Source: Glomus cerebriforme
Lineage: Eukaryota > Glomeromycota > Glomeromycetes > Glomerales > Glomeraceae
NCBI GenBank assembly: GCA_003550305.1
Contig: QKYT01000017.1
Location: forward strand, 270,962-307,073
Direction: 5' to 3'
DNA length: 36,112 bases
The first letter of the stretch is position 1, and the number at the start of each line of letters is the position of its first letter. A program made the position numbers and the translations under genes. The notes below the pieces were generated by a model that was not told the DNA's origin, did not search any database, and worked only from the letters and a program-made list of their open reading frames with translations. Positions 31,301 through 36,112 of the stretch are shown in pieces.

Positions 31301-31651
31301 TTAAATAAAACAAATATAAGAACTTTTCTGTATATAAAGATCTTTATGAATTTTCAATATTTTTGTAAAAATAAATTCGTGCAGAATTCTTTATAAAGGT
31401 ATTTATTAAAATTCTTATCATTAACAAGTGATAACAGGTGATCCTATAAACTAAAACAATTCTTTTCATAGTACTTTAGTGAAACTAATTTTAGAGACAA
31501 AGAGATTATACTATAGCTTTTGACCTTTCTTTTTAACCTTTCTTTTTAACTAATTGATTTATAGTGCAACAATTTTATCATTTCATCGTACTAAGTATCA
31601 TCACAATTTATAAGTAATTAAATATTTCTTAAAAATTTAATAATTTACTTA
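31301..31651. other. Unassigned AT-rich stretch
   Basis: May contain the last traces of the BTB-TLDc gene near its start. A tandem cctttcttttta(ac) occurs at about 31526-31550. Nothing else is supported. Confidence 0.4.
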
Positions 31652-32775
31652 TCATATAAATAAAATACACGAATAATTCAATAAGAATTTAAAGTAAATT
31701 TTCCAATGAAGTCCACCATTAAAAGAATCTTTAACTTGTTTAGCAAATTCATCATCAATTAAAAAATCTAATCCTGTTAATGCAATTCCTTTTGAAGCAA
31801 TTAATGTANNTTTGTGTGCAACTTCAGTTTTAGCAGCATCTGTAAAACCAGGCGTATGATTTCCACATCCTTCAGGAGGTTTTAATCATATAATGCATGG
31901 ATACCAGGAACTACATATGTCACGTTTCNCTGATCAGTTGAACCTATGGATACTTTACCTTGTTCACTTTTTGACATAAATTCTATACCAAATCTCCTAA
32001 GATGTTCCTCATATCTTTCGCCCAAGGGAATATTTGTGTTCACATCTTTAAAATGAAATATAAAAATAATTTATTTTTTCTTCTTCTAAATAATTAATTC
32101 AAATAAACTAACCAAAAACTTCATTGTTATGGGTGATTTTAGGGTCTTTAGCTCCATTTGCCTTTGTACATCCAGTTGCTTCAGCAGCTGCTTCGACACA
32201 TTTATAAATACGTGGTTTTAGAGCATGTAGATCTTTAATTGTTTTTCCACGAATACAAAATTTCCCNGATGTATAATCAGGAATAACTGATTAAAATGCA
32301 AGTAAATAATCAATAACTTGAACACAAAAGAATATCCAATTTTAAACATCATAAAAAATAAAATCATGTACAGTACCATTGGGCGCTTTATCAATTAAAT
32401 TACCTGGGATGAACCATTAAAGAAACATTTACATTATCATAAGCACCCGCTTTGAGCAAAGCAATTTTGCTATCTATCATTTCTAAATGAAAAAAAAAAC
32501 AAAATTTTAAAAATAATGAATATAAAAAAAATAAATATTTTCTAATCTGAGACATTAACCTTCAGCAGGGGTACCAAATAGTACAACTTTACCAGGAATT
32601 TCATGTTTTTCAAATACGGCCTTTAATGCAATTGCAGCAGAAACTCCATTAATTGCAATCAAATCTAAAGTACATTTACATTATTTGATAAAGAAAATTG
32701 ATTGAAATATAAATTCTTAATCTATACGTAATTAGAGAAATACAACTTACTTTGACCGCATACTTATACCAGCTT
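31652..32775 (-). pseudogene. M20-family peptidase/amidohydrolase (PM20D2-like) pseudogene
   Basis: Exons on the minus strand: near 32760, a remnant of the metal-site exon, whose junction reads CGQ-N where CGHN is expected; 32560-32650, NLIAINGVSAAIALKAV to GTPAEE; 32482-32347, MIDSKIALLKAGAY, MVHP and, after a one-base shift, APNGTVHDFIFYDV and a stop; 32286-32113, VIPDYT.GKFCIRGKTIKDL; 32045-31652, NVTYVVPGIHAL, a one-base shift near 31886, then GCGNHTPGFTDAA and KGIALTGLDFLID to TGA. Introns are short and GT-AG. The N-terminal half is missing. The lid/dimerisation domain (about 90 residues between FYDV and VIPDY) is deleted. In intact relatives this is a zinc hydrolase of small amides or dipeptides. 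With the lost metal ligand and deletions it should be inactive. Confidence 0.78.
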
Positions 32776-33375
32776 TGTTATGGGATTACAAGAGGAGGTA
32801 TATTTATATGATATGTGATTATTCATGCAAAAAATTATGATGTAATTGTTGCATAATCATTACATGACATCTACCTAATTATTGTATATTATCATATCAT
32901 ATCATATGAGACATATGAGACATATGAGCCATATGCAATAATTAATGTACTCGGTGTACTCACAAACTTTAGTCAATACTGTATCCATAAATACAAATTG
33001 TGACTCACAATTAATTATTTAGGAAGTTTATAAACTTTTTTTTTTCCATGACTCATCATGCTTTATACCATATGAATCATAGTTCATATTTTTACGTTTG
33101 TGTCATTCCCAGCGTGTAAAAATATTTTGTGTGTAACAATACATCATTATTCATTTGTACATTAAAAAAATGAAGTATTAGAATTGCTAGTTTTAATTAA
33201 ATTTGATATTTAATTTAAAAATTAATAAAATTCTAAAAACAAATTATAAAATCTAATAAATATCACTATGAAATAAAATCGTCAATATAAACCAGAGGCG
33301 ACTAATGAAAGTAAAATAATTAGTAATGTTTCTTTTGAGTTAATATCTCTGTTGAAACTTAAGTTTTGTTCACCT
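32776..33375. other. Unassigned AT-rich stretch
   Basis: The upstream part of the M20 gene has been lost or replaced here. Contains a simple repeat at about 32893-32935 (atcatatcatatcatatgagacatatgagacatatgagcc). On the minus strand a 44-codon frame from 33401 to 33289 overlaps the micro-exon candidate in another frame and is not called separately. Confidence 0.45.
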
Positions 33376-33658
33376 TCAGTTAATCTCCAGCAGAGGTTCA
33401 TCTACAAAAAAAAATAAATAAATAAATAAATAAGCATTATCATGATGTTTCTTTAAATCAATTTTAAAAAAACTTCACCCTTAAAATTTATCAAGGTAGA
33501 GTTTCAGGGTCAAAGTACCTTCAATTTCTACAGCAAAACCTACAAGTCCAAAGTTGTACAGAAAGAAAGAAAAAGCATTAGTAAATGTTTCTTCTGAAAA
33601 AACTCAAAGGATATAAATTTAAATTTTATGAAATCATACTAAATCCGCCGAACTGATC
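33376..33658 (-). CDS. Candidate chain of micro-exons, C-terminal end of an unknown gene
   Basis: Three very small candidate exons on the minus strand, each preceded by a T-rich tract ending in tag and the first two followed by GTA: 33658-33640 (19 nt), 33539-33519 (21 nt) and 33401-33376 (26 nt including the stop). Joined, they give exactly 22 codons in one frame: DQFGGFS, then FAVEIE, then DEPLLEIN and TGA. No upstream exon was found with confidence; a 7-nt candidate at about 33850 is too short to trust. Such chains of tiny exons would evade ordinary ORF scanning. No family is recognised, and the pattern could be chance. Confidence 0.3.
33412..33434. repeat. AAAT microsatellite
   Basis: Six units of aaat/taaa lie within the last candidate intron of the micro-exon gene. 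Confidence 0.9.
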
Positions 33659-34969
33659 CTATAAAAAAGAAAGAAAATTGATTAGTAATAGTCTAGAAAC
33701 AACCACACGAAACAAATAAACATAAGAATTCTTAGTTATGGTATTTACAGTTGACTACAGTAAAAATAGTATACCATAAACTTCACATATCATATCACAT
33801 TCTTCGAATGGTTATATTCACGAAATAAGAACTTATGACACCTACCAACGATCTGAACCATTCATATAAAAAAAACAGTTAGTAAAAAGAAAAAAAAATA
33901 CTTGAAAAAAATCATGATGAATATATGTGCCGTAAACCTGTATGTTTTTTTTACAAAGGTTTCATTTTCTAACTCCATAAATTTGAACATTTCGTTATGA
34001 ATATCCATAAATTCCATAAATTCGGTAATTATTTCTCAATAGTCTGAAAAAAATTCTTAAAAACCCCTATTTTATCAATTTTTGATTAATTGACTCCTGA
34101 TTTTTGGCCGACATTACGGCATTAAGGCATTAAGAAATCAATCATGTGACTTAAAAATTTCATAAAATTGGAGACGGGAGGACTTTTTTAAAAAAAAATT
34201 AATTGGTAAATAAGTTTATTAAAAAATTAATTGGTATGAGACATTTAATAAGTTTATTTCAAAGAAAACTGGAAATTTGTTCATTCTCTTCAGTTATAAC
34301 TTACAAATACAGTAATTCTATAATTAATAATTCTTATTTTAAAAATGTTAGATAAATCTCGTTTACTCGAGTATTCTAAGCCAAGTTTAATTGAAACTCG
34401 TGCAAATTTAACATATATATAACTTTCATTAAGCTTCCATTAATAGAATGTTTATTAAGAATTAATAAACTTTTGTTTTGTTAAATATTAAAAAAGTTAT
34501 ATCCGCCTAATAGAAAAACTTAATTTATAATAACTCAAACTATATTAAGTTAACCAAATTTAGACTTGTTAAAGTTTTTCTTTATTTCTTATTATAACAA
34601 TTGCGTCATTTTTAATAAATTAATGTAAAATATTCTCACGGCTAATTGTGTGTGCAACAGCGTAAGTTATATCGTCCGATAAAGTACATCTTACCAAAAT
34701 TATACTATCGATAACTCTCGAGTATTTAACTCGTATCATAAAAGTAATTTCGTTTGCTATCAAAAATTTTATGATGATTTACCTGTTCATTTTATGGAAA
34801 CGACCGACATTGATTAGCGGCTTTCATTGAAGACAATTATTTTATTATTTTATCATTGATCAAATGATACATCACAACATAAATCGTCAAAAAAAAAGAT
34901 AACTAGTGGCTAATAGGTAGAATTAGAGCCCATCATATGTTCATAACTATTTTAAATAAGATTTTGTGT
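33659..34969. other. Unassigned AT-rich stretch
   Basis: Holds a ggccgacattacggcattaaggcattaag phrase (about 34106-34133), a relative of the dispersed ggccgaat motif. No gene or RNA gene is supported. Confidence 0.4.
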
Positions 34970-35006
34970 CCCGGATTCGGATGCCGAGTCGGGGTTGAGG
35001 ATCAAC
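34970..35006. other. GC-rich island with two consecutive hairpins
   Basis: Hairpin 1: CCCG 34970-34973 with CGGG 34990-34993 and, inside, TCGG 34977-34980 with CCGA 34984-34987 around a 3-base loop. Hairpin 2: GTTGA 34994-34998 with TCAAC 35002-35006 around a 3-base loop. The two stems abut. The composition is far above the surrounding A/T level. It could be the end of a retroelement, a pol III-type promoter remnant (a tggctaatagg phrase lies upstream at 34908), or a structured RNA element. Confidence 0.55.
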
Positions 35007-35020
35007 TCCGCCCGTTTGCA

Positions 35021-36112
35021 ACTAAATAAAATTTTAAGTTCCAAGTTTAAATACTGTATATAAAAGAAAATTAAATTTAAGTAAAGGTATACATATTAGG
35101 AATGATTAAAGATTGAAGAAGAAGAAGAATAATAAATTTTTACTGCAACAAAAATAGAATTAAAAACGCCAATAAAAATAATGATAAAATTACCTGATGA
35201 AATCAAGATCATGATTCATGAACTCAAGCTTCTAGATAAAACAGGGTTGTATATAAAAAAACAAGTTAAATTATGGATATCTGATATATGACTGTTTTAT
35301 ACGACATTATTATATAATAAAAAATATGAGATAATATCATGCGAATATCGTACAATATTATGAAAAAATTTTACATTCTGTAAACTTTACATAAGACACA
35401 AGTTTATACTGTACTGTTCTGTAAAAATTTATATCCAATTATTTCTTCCATATACATCATATACATACTTTACTTTTATATAAAAATCATTTTTTAATAA
35501 TAACTTGTTTGAATAATGTTTTTTGTTTCTCATATTATAAGGGATATATTCTAGAATATTTGGTTATTAATTTACGAAATTTGCACCAATAAATGTTAAT
35601 AATGCTAAAATTATCAAAAAAATAGTATTCTCTTTTTTTTATTTATTGCTTAATCATTTCAGAAATTTACGGCCGAAATCCGATACATAAAAAAATATGA
35701 TAAACAAAAAAAAAACAATAACGACGATCTTCATTGACAAATGTGAAATGTCTTCAATTTTAAATTTTTTTTTAAAAAAAAGTTTCATTAATTAATATTC
35801 ATATATATAGTTAAAATAGATTTTAAAAAAAAACTAATTAAATGAAATTCAACTGCTCGATTATTAAAAGAAAAGACACAATATTCTTCAGATGTAAAAT
35901 AAATTACTAAATTATAAATAAAGAGGTTCAACAATTCAATCCTTATTGCCACAAAGGAAGACAATAATATGAGACGTATATTTAAATAAATTTAGTGTAC
36001 ATTTTTGGGAAACAGCGCGTAATTATTTTAAACATATTTAGACTATTAGAGAATAATTTTAATGATTTCAAGGGTGAAGACAAAATCAATGTAAAATTTA
36101 TATATTTTTTTT
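35021..36112. other. Unassigned AT-rich stretch to window end
   Basis: Homopolymer-rich sequence with short gaagaagaagaa (35118-35128) and (TA)n text. No gene or RNA gene is recognised. Confidence 0.4.

Noticed and set aside
1..36112. CRISPR array, rRNA or tRNA genes
   Set aside because: No regular repeat-spacer pattern and no cloverleaf or conserved rRNA text was seen on either strand by eye.

Overview
The window is very AT-rich and intron-containing, littered with decayed mobile elements and short undetermined (n) positions, with one 860-base assembly gap. Several protein families point to an arbuscular mycorrhizal fungus of the Rhizophagus type (Glomeromycotina): a multicopy tyrosine-kinase-like family with an N-terminal Cys-rich leader and a 'IDFTKLN' C-terminal exon, a BTB-TLDc gene, a Sel1-repeat gene, and a LINE with an RNase H domain. 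The species call rests on family recognition from memory, not on a database search.

Layout. 1-1490: simple and 32-bp tandem repeats, then a minus-strand ORF fragment resembling LINE ORF1. 1836-4270: a complete-looking but dead hAT transposon with matching 8-bp target duplications. 4271-6746: upstream region and kinase gene 1 (three exons). About 7190-9955: a decayed LINE with reverse transcriptase and RNase H parts. 9956-14430: non-coding DNA with one copy of a dispersed repeat and the assembly gap. 14435-16080: kinase gene 2. 16081-18600: non-coding DNA with the second dispersed-repeat copy and one possible exon. 18600-19445 (minus): an ordinary Ser/Thr-type kinase pseudogene. 20371-21135 (minus): an intact multi-pass membrane protein gene. 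23287-23860: a Sel1-repeat pseudogene. 24210-27470: a second copy of the segment that carries kinase gene 1, here with kinase gene 3. 27681-28820: remains of a Helitron. 30146-31300: a BTB-TLDc pseudogene split by a 189-bp TA-flanked inverted-repeat element. 31652-32775 (minus): a decayed M20-family peptidase/amidohydrolase gene. 33376-33658 (minus): a possible chain of very small exons. The rest is unassigned AT-rich sequence.

How it fits together. The window is best read as a duplication and decay zone around an expanding kinase family. Three kinase copies share exon structure, start context and a TATA-like promoter motif. Copies 1 and 3 also share about 1 kb of upstream and 0.4 kb of downstream sequence, so they come from a segmental duplication. 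The hAT element sits in one of these two segments only. Apart from the three kinases and the membrane protein, every recognisable gene here is broken. I see no operon-like functional system and no clear evidence for a wholly new one. The most distinctive items are the divergent catalytic motifs of the kinases, the paralogue that lacks the hAT insertion, the inverted-repeat insertion in the BTB gene, an orphan kinase-type terminal exon, and the micro-exon candidate.
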